A stretch of 64,000 bases of DNA from Tetrahymena thermophila SB210 (Eukaryota > Ciliophora > Oligohymenophorea > Hymenostomatida > Tetrahymenidae). Location: the NCBI RefSeq assembly GCF_000189635.1, contig NW_002476473.1:1-64000 (forward strand), in the 5' to 3' direction. Of the stretch, positions 1 through 9,845 are shown piece by piece (the first letter of the stretch is position 1; each line of letters begins with the position of its first letter). A program made the translations under genes and the position numbers. Below the pieces are notes generated by a model. That model ran no database searches, had not been told where the DNA came from, and was given only the letters and a program-made list of their open reading frames with translations.

Positions 1-1740
1 TATTTGTTTTGGATTGTGATATTTTTAATTATAAAAACTAATTAAAAACAATAAAGCTCTTTTTTCTTTTTCTTTTTATCGTGCTTGCTGTTTTGTTTTT
101 TCTTTGTTAATTAAGCTCATCATTTATTTTATTCATTTGCTTTTATTATTAATTAATTTTATTATTTCATATTTTTTCTTCATTTTTTCCTTCTAATTAA
201 CTATATAATGATATATTTTTTCTTCAATATTAAAAAAGGTCTAATTAAATTGGTGCAATGGGTGCATCAGGCTTAGGTTCAGCTTTAGCAAAATGCATTA
301 ATCTCTCAAATTTGACACTTAACCTTCTGTAAAAACACTTTATTTGTTTTGGATTGTGATATTTTTAATTATAAAAACTAATTAAAAACAATAAAGCTCT
401 TTTTTCTTTTTCTTTTTATCGTGCTTGCTGTTTTGTTTTTTCTTTGTTAATTAAGCTCATCATTTATTTTATTCATTTGCTTTTATTATTAATTAATTTT
501 ATTATTTCATATTTTGTCTTCATTTTTTCCTTCTAATTAACTATTTAATGATATATTTTTTCTCCAATATTTAAAAAGTTACAATTAAATTGGTGCAATG
601 GGTGCATCAGGCTTAGGTTCAGCTTTAGAAAAATGCATTAATCTCTCAAATTTGACACTTGACCTTGGGTAAAAACAGTTTATTTGTTTTGGATTGTAAT
701 ATTTTTAATTATAAAAACTAATTAAAAACAATAAAGCTCTTTTTTCTTTTTCTTTTTATCGTACTTGCTTTTTTGTTTTTTCTTTGTTAATTAAGCTCAT
801 CATTTATTTTATTCATTTGCTTTTATTATTAATTAATTTTATTATTTCATATTTTTTCTTCATTTTTTCCTTCTAATTAACTATTTAATGATATATTTTT
901 TCTTCAATATTTAAAAAGTTACAATTAAATTGGTGCAATGGGTGCATCAGGCTTAGGTTCAGCTTTAGAAAAATGCATTAATCTCTCAAATTTGACACTT
1001 GACCTTGGGTAAAAACAGTTTATTTGTTTTGGATTGTGATATTTTTAATTATAAAAACTAATTAAAAACAATAAAGCTCTTTTTTCTTTTTCTTTTTCTT
1101 TTTATCGTGCTTGCTGTTTTGTTTTTTCTTTGTTAAGCTCATCATTTATTTTATTCATTTGCTTTTATTATTAATTAATTTTATTATTTCATATTTTTTC
1201 TTCATTTTTTCCTTCTAATTAACTATATAATGATATATTTTTTCTTCAATATTAAAAAAGGTCTAATTAAATTGGTGCAATGGGTGCATCAGGCTTAGGT
1301 TCAGCTTTAGCAAAATGCATTAATCTCTCAAATTTGACACTTAACCTTCTGTAAAAACACTTTATTTGTTTTGGATTGTGATATTTTTAATTATAAAAAC
1401 TAATTAAAAACAATAAAGCTCTTTTTTCTTCTTTTTCTTTTTATCGTGCTTGCTGTTTTGTTTTTTCTTTGTTAATTAAGCTCATCATTTATTTTATTCA
1501 TTTGCTTTTATTATTAATTAATTTTATTATTTCATATTTTTTCTTCATTTTTTCCTTCTAATTAACTATTTAATGATATATTTTTTCTTCAATATTTAAA
1601 AAGTTACAATTAAATTGGTGATGAAGGTGCATCAGGCTTAGGTTCAGCTTTAAAAAAATGCATTAATCTCTCAAATTTGACACTTGACCTTGGGTAAAAA
1701 CAGTTTATTTGTTTTGAATTGTGATATTTTAAACTATAAA
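1..1740 (+). repeat. Tandem array of ~341-bp exon+intron cassettes
   Basis: Exon starts at 239, 579, 919, 1261 and 1604 give periods of 340, 340, 342 and 343 bp. Intron sequence is as conserved as exon sequence between units; differences are single substitutions and small length changes in a C/T-rich tract (around 420, 1080-1105 and 1430). This points to recent duplication or homogenisation of whole units. Confidence 0.93.
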
Positions 1741-2010
1741 AATGAATATAAAAAAAATTTCTTTGAATTTATTTGATAGCTTTTATTTGATTTATTTTTT
1801 TATCTTTTTTATTGCACTAATATTATTTTATTTATGAATTTAAAGAATAATTTTTAATTTAAAAGTTTATTCTATTTTGATATTTATTTAAAATTTACAC
1901 ATATTTATTTTAAAATTTTTAGCTCAATGAAATTTTCATAAAAATTCAAAGTAAAAGGCAAGTGTCTTAAATCATAAAGATTAGTTGTCTTTAATTTAAA
2001 TTTCTAATGA
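1..2010 (+). CDS. LRR cassette gene A, 3' part (5' end outside window)
   Basis: Five 90-nt exons (239-328, 579-668, 919-1008, 1261-1350, 1604-1693) and a terminal exon (1923-2010, TGA at 2008-2010) are separated by ~250-nt introns starting GTAAAAAC and ending AAAAAG. All introns are phase 2, so each exon encodes one 30-residue ribonuclease-inhibitor-type leucine-rich repeat containing IGAMGASGLGSAL and CINLSNLTL, and the frame stays open through every junction. The terminal exon encodes a basic tail ending with KCLKSQRLVVFNLNFQ. LRRs of this kind are protein-binding scaffolds; the partner is unknown. No signal peptide or membrane segment is visible in this part. The fifth repeat has IGDEGAS instead of IGAMGAS. 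The same gene type recurs on the minus strand at 28-40 kb. LRR identity and splicing are strongly supported; function is not. Confidence 0.85.
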
Positions 2011-2429
2011 TAAACAGCTGGTGAAAAAAGGATGAATCAATATAAAATGTTTGAATAATATGATATATTTTATTATTTAATATTTTTAAAAAGTGTTTTT
2101 AACCTAAAATATAAATAGATTTATAGTTGTTATTATTGATTTTAAATTTATAAATATCATTCATATTTTTGTAAGTAAATAAATTATTTATTAAAAATAA
2201 AAAAATTTAAACTTTAAATTTACTTAAATAAATTAAATCCTCTTAAGCAAACCCTCCGAATTCTCCAAAAACGATAAAATAATTTGGAACTTTTAGTTTA
2301 ATATATCTTATTAAATTAAAAAAATACCAAGCTTTTATATGCCAGTTATATTATTATCTTAAATATTATCCATGAATCATATTTCTATCCTTTTTTTATT
2401 TATCATGATTAATTAATTAGATACCATGA
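2011..2429. other. 3' flank of gene A, no gene
   Basis: AT-rich. The first ~50 bp after the stop match, in inverted orientation, the 3' flank of gene B near 33290-33334, so the shared unit includes the 3' untranslated region. Nothing else was recognised. Confidence 0.6.
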
Positions 2430-3659
2430 TTTAAATAAAACCTTAGGGAGAAACCAAATTTTACTTTTTATTTTAATTTATGTGTTGTGAATCTTCAGGT
2501 AAATGCATTAATTTTGGGTGAATGGGCTATTATTTTAGTAGGATCGGCGATAATTGCGCCTATCTATTATATATTATGTTAAATAAATTTTATTTTCCTA
2601 AAATATAGATATTCTAGTGAGTTGAGTAACCTTATATTTAAGCTAATGTCTTAATGTTAATTAGCTCACAAGACAGACCTGATTGTGATTAACTACTTAA
2701 TCTTCCTATTATAAAGAAAAAAATAGAAGATTTAAATATAAAATAAGAAACCTTTTCAAAAGAAGGCTTTAATGCTCAAGCAATCAACTAAAAACTAAGT
2801 GTACTTGATTAAATAAAGTTTCCTGCTAATAAGAAAAATCTTTAAGAAAGGTTACCTAAACCTTCATACAATACTAATAGCTAATAGGAGATTAAAAAAT
2901 TTACTCCTAATAACTAGATAGGTACTTACTTATCAAACACCAACTTCAGAAGAATTGAAAAATATGAGGAGAGTAAGATCTAATTTTGGAATACTATTGA
3001 AATCTTAAAACTCTCTCTTAGCCTCAGAAATATCAAAGATTTGATTTACTGATTGAATAAAAAATTCAGAGAAGATTGAATAATCTAAATTCAAGAGAAT
3101 AATTATCCTATCAATCATAACAAAATATCTCATCTAGATCTAATTTGGATTTAAGAAAAAGATAAATATCTGAAGACTTCCAAAATTACTAATACAGATA
3201 GATAGATAGCTCTTCTAGGATAATCATTACAATCTAAATTATATTAGCAAACCGACATAATTGGAATGTAAAAGAAGTGATAGACATTCATATTATGAAA
3301 GAAATAAAGACTAAGAGAATGATATCTAATATAGTAATAAAATTATTCCTCATAGAGATATTTATAGCGCTAAGAATCTTTTCATTGGAGATTCTAAAAA
3401 CGCAAATTAATATATCAAAAAACCTTACTCAATTAGAAATGACATTCCTCTTCCATATTCTTCTTTGAATTCTAATAAAGAAGATTTATATTTTGGTGGA
3501 GCAAAAAGAGTATAAACAGAAGTTAGATAGATCTCTTCTAACTAAACAATATAGATGATATAGCAAATCAACTTAATTAATTAAATCTAAGCGTTTATAT
3601 AAAATATTAAAAACCTAAAAATAAATATATCTTTATAAAAATATTTATTAATAATTTGA
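2430..3659 (+). pseudogene. Frameshifted ORF of unknown family
   Basis: Not recognised. Three reading frames in turn look like ciliate coding sequence: a hydrophobic stretch around 2499-2580 (contains VGSAIIAPIYYILC), then a charged, Q/K-rich stretch from about 2663 to 3050, then a second frame from about 3000 to 3220 (contains SSRSNLDLRKRQISED), then a third to TGA at 3657-3659 (contains RDIYSAKNLFIGDSKNA). The last two changes of frame have no GT...AG intron that could explain them, so the simplest reading is a decaying gene with two small indels; assembly errors are possible. The last ~135 bp lie in the first copy of a 151-bp tandem duplication. Base composition is richer in G+C than the flanks, which supports a coding origin. 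Confidence 0.45.
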
Positions 3660-3818
3660 TTTACATACAGAATTTAGATAGATCTCTTCTAATTAAACAA
3701 TATAGATGATATAGCAAATCAACTTAATTAATTAAATCTAAGCGTTTATATAAAATATTAAAAACCTAAAAATAAATATATCTTTATAAAAATATTTATT
3801 AATAATTTGATTTACATA
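3523..3818. repeat. 151-bp tandem duplication, two nearly identical copies
   Basis: Copies 3523-3673 and 3674-3818 start TTAGATAGATCTCTTCTAA and differ at one early base (AACTAAAC against AATTAAAC). Copy 1 holds the end of the frameshifted ORF; copy 2 lies past its stop. Confidence 0.92.
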
Positions 3819-4439
3819 TGTAAATTTGCACTTTTTTTCACTTAAATTATTATTTATTTTTTGTTTAAAAATACTTTTTCATATTAAATATAAAATTTTC
3901 AATTAGCAAAATTTTGTTCGTTCGAATAATATTTATTTGGTAAAAATTATTATTCACATTAATAACATAATATGGCTCTAAGTATTCAAATAATTTTTTT
4001 AAATATTCACCAATCAAAGAAGTTTGTGTATTGTCAAATAAACCTTGCGATACTAAATATTATAAATTTCAAATAGAGAAATCGTATATTTATCTATCTA
4101 TCATAAAGTAAATCAAATAAATTTTATTAAAAGGAAATGTAGTTTTGAAAAATTAAAGTCTTTTTAATAGATAATACAATATTAAAAATATTTATTTTTT
4201 TAATGTTAAAATTAATAAATTTAAAAAGCCTAATTTCATTTGAATTAATTTTGGAAAAGAATATTAAAGAGATGTTAATTGTTTATTAAACTTTTAAAAA
4301 AATCATTAAACGATTACATAAAAGCTAATATAAAAAAATCAAAACCTAAAGTAAAACTAAATAAAAAAAATGGAATATTAATTTGATTCATCAAAATAAT
4401 AATATTATTATTAGGTTTATTTATTTATTTTTAACTTTT
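3819..4439. other. Intergenic, nothing recognised
   Basis: AT-rich spacer with a short ATT microsatellite near 4400. No open frame with coding character on either strand. Confidence 0.6.
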
Positions 4440-5327
4440 TCAGTCAAAGAATGGAACATAGCTAAACATTGCCATAACGGAAGGATCGATGGTTCTTTGA
4501 TTCTTATTAAGGGTTTCTAATTCTTTGAAATCTTCTTCAGAAAGTTTAACATTAATAGAATCGATATTTTCTTTCAATCTGGAAGGTTTATCAGTTTTAG
4601 GGATCACTGAAAGCCCTTAGTTCAATAAGAATCCTAATAGTACTTAGGAAATAGTAATTTTATGCTTTTTAGCAATCTTTTGAAGAATAGGATTTGACTC
4701 AACATCAGTGTATTTTGCTAAGGGTGCATAGGCAGTGACATGAATTCCAAATCTTTAGCAAAATTTAATTAGGTTCTTTTGCTAAATAAAAACACTGACT
4801 TCAACCTAGTTTGAAACAGGTTTTACTTTAGCATAGCTAAGAAGATCGGCAAGAGCCATAACATTAAAGTTTGATACACCAATAGATTTAGCTAAACCTA
4901 ATCTATGAGCTTCTTCAAGCTGAGCCCATGCTACATGGACAGGTAAATGAACGAATTCTTCCTTCTCACTTAGGAAACCAAGAGGGAAATGTAAATAGTA
5001 TAAGTCTACATAGTCAAGTTACAATTCCTTAAGGGATTTTTTAACAGACTCAAGCATGTTGATTCCCTTGTTAGGAAATACCTTGCTGACAATAAAGAGA
5101 TCTTTTCTACTATATTTTCCCTCCTTAAAAATAGTTTTTAGAGATTCTCCTATCATAGCTTCATTTTAGTAATTGACTGCAGTATCAATATGGCGATATC
5201 CTGCATCTAATGCAGTTCTGAGCAAATTAGTCATTTCTTCTTTACTATTAAGTAAATAGGTTCCTAATCCAACTAATGGCATAATTTAGCCATTGTTGAG
5301 TTTACTAGAGTTTGCTGCTTTATTCAT
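4440..5327 (-). CDS. Aldo-keto reductase
   Basis: Single exon, 295 residues, ATG at 5325-5327, TGA at 4440-4442, several in-frame TAA/TAG glutamines. It belongs to the aldo-keto reductase superfamily: NAD(P)H-dependent reduction of aldehydes and ketones, cytosolic, (beta/alpha)8 barrel. The N-terminal hairpin is followed by MPLVGLGTY and then DAGYRHIDTA. The catalytic tetrad is complete: Asp47 (HIDTA), Tyr52 (VNYQNE), Lys81 (IVSKV) and His112 (YYLHFP). SIGVSNF, the AYAPLA region and the cofactor-binding VIPKTDKPSRLKEN are also present. Length is slightly below the usual 300-330 because of a short C-terminal loop, the part that normally sets substrate choice, so the substrate cannot be named. 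No signal peptide. The neighbouring short-chain dehydrogenase remnant is on the same strand 1.7 kb away; no link is implied. Confidence 0.96.
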
Positions 5328-5499
5328 TTTATTATTATTAGGTTATAATTTATTTGTTTTGTTTTAGATTAATACATAATAATAATAATAATAATAAAAT
5401 TTTCATATTTAATTAATAAATAAAGAACAAATCCAGAAATATGAGCTTGTAACATCTGATAAATTATAATAATAAAATAAATAGTTAATAAAAATATAA

Positions 5500-5892
5500 T
5501 TAAAGATTTAATTTATTTTCACAAACTATTATCAAATTGAGTAAATTATAATTTTATTTCCCATTATTAAAATTTTACCTAAAGTCATATCTTTCTTTTT
5601 CTATTCTTAAAAATAAGATTATAACTGTGTTTACAAAACTCAATTTTTTACATAAGCCAAGTTATAATTCTTTTAAATTTAATATCAGGAAATAGATTAT
5701 TAAAGATTTAATTTATTTAAACAAATTATTATAAAATTAAGAACATTATAATTTTATTTCCCATTATTAAAATTTTACCTAAAGTCATATTATTATTATT
5801 ATTCTATTCTTCAAAATAAGATTATAACTATGTTTACATAATTCAAGTTTTTACTTAAGCCAAGTTATAATTCTTTTAAATTTAATATCATG
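5500..5892. repeat. 200-bp direct tandem duplication
   Basis: Copies 5500-5699 and 5700-5892 both start TTAAAGATTTAATTTATT and share CCCATTATTAAAATTTTACC and AAGCCAAGTTATAATTC. They differ by scattered substitutions and an ATT-repeat length change. Non-coding, upstream of the aldo-keto reductase. Confidence 0.88.
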
Positions 5893-6140
5893 AAATAGAT
5901 TTATTTTCACTCTCTTTTTTAAAATATTTAACTTCTATCCATCTTTAATAAACCTAACGCGTATAAAAAGCTTAAGCGAACAAGTTTTGAGGGATAACCA
6001 ACTGGTTCTGTGGTCATAAAATAGATTTATTTTCCCTCTCTTTTTTAAAATATTTAACAATTATCCATTGTTAATAAACCTAACGCGTATAAAAAGCTTA
6101 TGCGAAAAAGTTTTGGGGGGGTTAACAAACTTGTTCTATG
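5893..6140. repeat. 125-bp direct tandem duplication
   Basis: Copies start at 5893 and 6018 with AAATAGATTTATTTTC and share CTAACGCGTATAAAAAGCTTA. The CpG-containing ACGCGT core is unusual for this DNA. It directly follows the 200-bp duplication, so two independent duplications are stacked. Function unknown. Confidence 0.86.
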
Positions 6141-6980
6141 GTAATGGGGGAAGTAGCTAACCAAATAGAATACAAAACTCATAAATAATTAGATAGAAGA
6201 GGAGTTCTTTTTGGTGGCCCCTCCCTCACTAAAATTGTTATGAATGATAAAAATAAAATTTGAATTATGAATTATTCTATTATTATAATCATAAATACAT
6301 TAAATTCAAACTTTTTGCAAGATTTACTACCATTTATTTTAGCTTAATATAAAAAATAGATTTTAATTTTCGATTTAAATTCACAAACTACATTTTAAAA
6401 ATGCGATTAAATGTACCATCAAATATTTTTTAATAATAAAATAAAAATGAGAAGAATTATTCTAATAAGAAGAATCTTATCTTTTTTTATTTATTAATTT
6501 TTAGGTCAAATTACATGAAAGAAATTTGTTTCAATAAATTTTTAATGATATAAAAATATTTAGATTTTTGATTGTTTTAAATTAGCATTTTATACTCAGT
6601 CTTTCAGTCGGCTAATATATTTATTAGTGATATGGTAGAATTTTAAAATAAATTATTTTTAGTATACGTAAAAAATTGTTTTTTCTTATTTAAAGTATTG
6701 AATATTAATTAAGAGAAAACAACTTTTTCCTTTTTCCTTTTTCCTAACACAAATAAATTATAGAGCATCTATCTAATATTAATCAACTTAAAAAACGGTT
6801 GTATATTAATTTTGTAAAATAATCTGAAGAAATAAATTCTATTTTAAAATAAATTAAATTTTTTTTTAAATAAAATGAAATTCAAAATATTCTTTTATAG
6901 AGAGAGTTAAATAAATAATAGCAAATTTTATAATTATTTAATATTCATTTATTGTAAATTTAATTTGTTTGATCAATATA
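6141..6980. other. Intergenic, nothing recognised
   Basis: AT-rich with a short G-rich patch (GGGGGAAG near 6145) and GGTGGCCCCTCCC near 6213. No coding frame found. Confidence 0.55.
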
Positions 6981-7375
6981 TCAAATAAATCCTAAAGTAA
7001 CAGCACTACCGTCCCATAACTATTTAGCTAACTCTTTATTTTCTGATAATTCTGAAGGAGTATTTAACTCACAATCACTATAAATTCACCTTCTTTAAGT
7101 CTCTCATGCTTTTCTAAATCACAATAGAGTATAGTTTAAGCTTCTTAAAATGTGTCTTTGGTAAAGAGCCAGTATATAGGATATATAAGGTAAAATTCAA
7201 GTTTATAAAACTTACTATCATCAATAATGTCATCGATTAAATTACTTCTAACTGTATCAGGATGAACTTCAACTACCTTAGCACCTACTTTTTCTAATTT
7301 TCCTTAAATATCTTCAGTGAATAACAAATTACAAAGTTTTGTCCTGTAATAAGAAACACCAACCAATTCAGCCAT
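6981..7375 (-). pseudogene. Short-chain dehydrogenase (retinol dehydrogenase-like) C-terminal remnant
   Basis: The product matches the C-terminal half of retinol/WW-domain-type short-chain dehydrogenases. It begins just before the catalytic Tyr-x-x-x-Lys motif (SYYRTKLCNLLFT), continues with VEVHPDTVRSNL (family pattern V-x-x-x-HPG-x-V-x-T) and ends with a typical tail (SDCELNTPSE, then LAKQLWDGSA, stop TGA at 6981-6983). The whole N-terminal Rossmann half, with the TGxxxGIG cofactor loop and the NNAG motif, is absent: nothing upstream to 7500 resembles it. One frameshift lies near 7080, between KEGEF and YSDCEL, where the frame slips by one base. Truncation plus frameshift make it a relic unable to bind cofactor. 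The family is confident; the start at 7373-7375 is only the first ATG and may be meaningless. Confidence 0.8.
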
Positions 7376-8142
7376 ACTTTTTAAAACTAATTTATGCTCT
7401 AAAAATTTTTTCCTTAAATTCAAAAAAAATTAACTCTTTTCACTTTCCTTTGTATATCGAATATAAAAACTTAATTAAATAAATACTCTTTAACATATTA
7501 TTTAGAATAATAGAATTAGGTTGATTCGTTGTACCCTGATGTAAGTATATTTTATAAAAAAATCAATAAATAATAAATAAAAATTAAATAAATCAATTAA
7601 TTTATTAAATCAAAGAAAAATTAAGCAACAATCAATCAAGCAAGTAATCATTTTAAAATAGAATCAAAAATAGTCTAGAAAAATAAATAAAACCAGTTAA
7701 TTAGAAATCAAAAGTAATAATAGCCTTAGTGATAACAACGAAAGCTGATGTAACTATTTATTTTTTTTGATTTCTTATCAATAACTAATCTAAATTTAAT
7801 AATAATCTTGTTTGAATAATCAATAAAATCACTTTACTAAATTTAAAATAAATTAAGATAGATAAAATATTAATTTTGGGAAAAATTTTGATTTTTTAAT
7901 AATTTTTGTATTACTTAGATAGAAGTAATTAATGTATATAAAAAGAATAATAAATAAAAAAAGACAAAGATAGCAAACAACAAATATTTCAGAAAAAATG
8001 ATATGGACAATAGTAGTATCTGTCCAACAATTATTTCAATTAGACTTATTTATTAATAAGTATCAGATAGGTTTTCTATCCATAAAGTCATAAATAAATT
8101 CTTGAAACAGCAAAATGTTAAGTAAGAATAATTTTTAAAATT
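7376..8142. other. Intergenic, nothing recognised
   Basis: AT-rich spacer. AGTAGTATCTGTCC near 8012 is reminiscent of the U2 snRNA branch-recognition region, but the rest of U2 is absent. Confidence 0.5.
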
Positions 8143-8267
8143 GTGGAAGCTAGCTCCACGTTTATTGATGAGAATTAAATCTCAAAAGTAGAAGAACTAT
8201 AGTTGCTCATGCGTTTGAAATATCACGCAAGAACCATTAATGTTATCATGGTTTGTGATATTTCAAA
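8143..8267. other. Two adjacent inverted repeats, possible structured RNA
   Basis: A short hairpin at 8143-8159 pairs GTGGA with TCCAC around AGCTAGC. A longer one at 8214-8267 has 13-bp perfect outer arms (TTTGAAATATCAC / GTGATATTTCAAA) and further pairing of GAACCAT with ATGGTT around a ~10-nt loop. Between them is TTGATGAG, close to but not a perfect C box; no matching D box was found. It could be a structured non-coding RNA or a palindrome left by a mobile element. Confidence 0.4.
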
Positions 8268-8603
8268 TAATTTTTATATAAATAATTAATTTTTTTTTCA
8301 AAATCTTAATTTATTTTGTTTATATTTTATTTCAAAATGTTTACAAAAATTAATCAAAATAAATACAGACAAAAACAAACCTTTTTTCAAATTTTGAGAG
8401 TAAAAAAATTTTTTTAAAACTTTTTCGATAAAATTTTAATGAAGTGGTTTTTTTTTATACCTTCCTTATTCAAAGGTGTTAATGTTATTTATTACTATAT
8501 ATAATTGTAGACAATTTTAATTTTCACAAAAAAAATATTTATTTGACTTGTTAACTAACCAACTCAAGAAATATTTGACAAATTAAATTAATATATTTAT
8601 AAT

Positions 8604-9845
8604 TCATTAATGATGAATGAATTTATAGCAACACTGTTTACTCTTTTCATCATTCTATATTTGAATTTATTGGAGATTTAATAGGTTTTAACCATAGAAT
8701 TTTTGAATGAATTACTCAGACTCGACAGAATATTCAACATCTTCAAATAAATATGAATTCTCTCTTCTTATAAAATCAGTATCTATTTAAGAATTAGATT
8801 ATTAAGAGATTCTTTAACGATATTATATTAGCTGTTACAAGCTATCAAGTTCTATATCTATATCTACAACTGTTAAGAGAAAATGGTCTTGTTAATTTTT
8901 ATTTTATGTTTCCTAAAACTAAATGCTACAAACTGTTTTTTTCTTTTGGAAGATTTTGATTGGATATCCATCAAATGTGACAATATTTGATTCAAAAGAT
9001 TCTTAACTAACCAGTTTTTTTTCTGTGGCTACTTTCACAAAATTAAAAATTCCTTCCAAAGCTTACTTAGATATATCTTACAAATTCTAGAAAAGATCTA
9101 TTTTCTTATTTCTCAGAAATATTTGTGAAACAGTGTCTTTATCTAATCCTAATAAATCTAAATATTATTTTGAATATCCCATATGAATGATGTCTTATTC
9201 TTTTTTCTCCATATCAAGTTTAGATATTTAATAAAAAAAAAACAATGATTCATTTTTCTATTTAATTTATTAAACCTTCTAGAAACAAATATCAATAATA
9301 TAATTTAGTTCCTTATCTATTTCCACTTAAAAATTATTAGAATTATATAGTGCATTTTCAATAAATTCATCGATAATAAAGAGGTATTTTTCAATTGTAT
9401 CATTTATTTCGTTTTTACAATAACCATTAACATTATTCATTTAGTTTAAAAAATTTACAACTTAACTATTTTATTTGTTATATTGATAGTTCGATTTCTA
9501 AAAAAAAACATCAACAACATCTAAATCATATTTTTCTTCTATTCTCAACGCTTTTTAATGCTGATAATTAAAACTGAGCTAATTTATGCAAGGTAAAAAT
9601 CTGAAAATCCCATCCGTAACTTACAAGCAACTATCCAGAAAGATTGTATTTGGTAAATACAAAAAATGATTATCCATAGACAGCGCTGTAATGTTTTTCT
9701 TCCACTAATATTTTCTTTTTTAGATAGAAATTGAATTCTTCTAATCTTTCTTCAATATCTTTGAAGATGCTCTTTTTGTTTTTTATTTCTTAATTACTTC
9801 AACACTTTAGAAGCTAGAAATTTCGCTTTAACAATAATCTCCCAT
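8604..9845 (-). CDS. Hypothetical protein, 413 residues, possible PAS-like segment
   Basis: Not recognised as a whole. One uninterrupted frame runs from ATG at 9843-9845 to TGA at 8604-8606 with many TAA/TAG glutamines. Residues 1-55 are basic and Ser/Lys/Gln-rich, like a nuclear-localised N-terminus. The middle (about 110-220) is acidic and helical. Around residue 218 MGYSKQYLDLLGLDKDT precedes an alternating stretch ending VTFDGYPIKIFQKKKTV, loosely like the edge of a PAS fold in transcription regulators, but this is a guess. The C-terminal ~90 residues are acidic and Q-rich. No membrane segment or signal peptide. The frame is sound because a TGA-free frame of 1.2 kb with sensible composition is unlikely by chance. 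Confidence 0.75.

Noticed and set aside
1-100. Chromosome end with telomere
   Set aside because: No G4T2 repeats; the window simply begins inside an intron of gene A.
3050-3080. TGA read as tryptophan
   Set aside because: All well-supported genes here end at TGA and have none inside, so the TGAs in this ORF are better explained by frameshifts.
3277-3468. 63-codon + strand ORF
   Set aside because: It is an out-of-frame shadow of the coding-like frame that reads through with TAA/TAG as Gln; it is hydrophobic without a recognisable pattern.
7990-8060. U2 snRNA-like motif AGTAGTATCTGT
   Set aside because: Only the short branch-recognition-like stretch matches; the 5' stem and Sm site of U2 are absent.
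8160-8180. C/D-box snoRNA
   Set aside because: TTGATGAG lacks the purine at the first C-box position and no D box lies at a suitable distance.
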